A stretch of DNA of 64,000 nt, taken from contig NZ_CP049272.1 in assembly GCF_003048775.2 (NCBI RefSeq), positions 62,001 to 126,000 of the forward strand. The letters are read 5' to 3'. The DNA comes from Campylobacter concisus (GTDB taxonomy: Bacteria > Campylobacterota > Campylobacteria > Campylobacterales > Campylobacteraceae). Shown here in pieces: positions 63,748-64,000 of this stretch; position 1 is the stretch's first letter, and the number at the start of each line of letters is the position of its first letter. Below the pieces are notes generated by a model that had not been told where the DNA came from, ran no database searches, and was given only the letters and a program-made list of their open reading frames with translations. Position numbers and translations under genes: made by a program.

Positions 63748-64000
63748 TTAAAAGCTAGCCTTAAAGCCTAGTTTGAAATTTCTACCCGGATTTATTAGCG
63801 GGTTGCTAGCGCTTCTAGGCTGGCTGATTAGCTCGTAGCTTAGGCTTGGGGCGTATTCTTTGTCAAAGATATTTTCGACGCCGAAATTTAGGCTAAAATC
63901 TTTTAAGAATCCTAGTTTGCCCAGACTCTTGCCAAAGTATAGGTTATGTACGAAATATCCCGCTCGCTCGCGCTCTACGCTATCATCTATGCGTGTCTTT
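63748..64000 (-). CDS. TonB-dependent outer-membrane receptor, C-terminal end only
   Basis: The frame is open from the window edge (minus strand) to the stop at 63748. The end of the barrel reads AGYFVHNLYFGKSLG, SLNFGVENIFDKEYAPSLSYELI, and NPGRNFKLGFKASF with the terminal Phe that is recognised by the Bam machinery. VENIFDKEY is the typical penultimate-strand motif of TonB receptors. The N-terminus and plug lie outside the window. A near-perfect GAGCGGGTTT/GAGCCGGTTT-type hairpin (63710-63735) follows the stop. It is more GC-rich than the T6SS region. Confidence 0.85.
   Translation of the reverse strand, partial: KTRIDDSVERERAGYFVHNLYFGKSLGKLGFLKDFSLNFGVENIFDKEYAPSLSYELISQPRSASNPLINPGRNFKLGFKASF

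Overview
The window looks like a Campylobacter chromosome of the C. concisus type. The evidence is the AT-rich coding with frequent AAATTT and AGGA-type ribosome binding sites, a complete-looking type VI secretion (T6SS) cluster without clpV, and several copies of a flagellar-secreted (Cj0814-like) protein family. The species is an inference; no rRNA or housekeeping marker is present.

Region 1 (1-6.5 kb) holds an HNH-type nuclease fragment, a peptidylarginine/agmatine deiminase-like enzyme, two unknown proteins, a DUF2130 coiled-coil protein and a double-AAA ATPase. Region 2 (6.6-14.45 kb) is an integrated island. It carries a HigBA/RelE-type toxin-antitoxin pair with a clear operator, two paralogous AAA_14/DUF4143 ATPases flanking an AAA15-DUF4435 (OLD/PARIS-like) protein, the tail of a lost integrase, and a large tyrosine integrase. 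The island ends at a 46-bp fragment of the 3' end of a CAT-anticodon tRNA.

Region 3 (14.45-37.0 kb) is a second, mobilizable island ending at a perfect copy of the same 46-bp fragment with its own integrase next to it. Its cargo is a family of predicted flagellar-secreted proteins behind sigma54- and sigma28-like promoters, including a tandemly duplicated two-gene unit with G8 tracts. It also has a relaxase with two genes overprinted inside it (ColE1 mobB/mobD style), mobC and a RelE toxin-antitoxin pair. Nested inside one of its secreted-protein genes is a 7.7-kb Tn4451-like element of Firmicutes type. Its boundaries can be read to the base: excision restores the host reading frame. Its mobility and replication genes are broken, but an EcoRII/SsoII-like restriction-modification pair, a cupin and tnpW are intact.

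Region 4 (37.2-39.45 kb) is debris of a polymorphic-toxin locus with candidate immunity genes and a duplicated toxin tail. Region 5 (39.5-57.7 kb) is a T6SS in the order tssJ-K-L-A-B-C-E-F-G-M-tagH-hcp-two ankyrin-like exported proteins-vgrG. tssG carries four in-frame stops, so the apparatus may be inactive in this strain, and VgrG has an unusual N-terminal extension of about 150 residues. Region 6 (57.9-60.7 kb) is one large repetitive secreted adhesin with a retention module. Region 7 (60.9-64 kb) is a visibly more GC-rich iron/heme-type ABC importer with the end of a TonB-dependent receptor.

The window is therefore dominated by accessory DNA: tandem tRNA-targeted islands, one foreign element inside another, two contact-dependent weapon loci in partial decay, and surface or secreted proteins with signs of duplication, gene conversion and phase variation.
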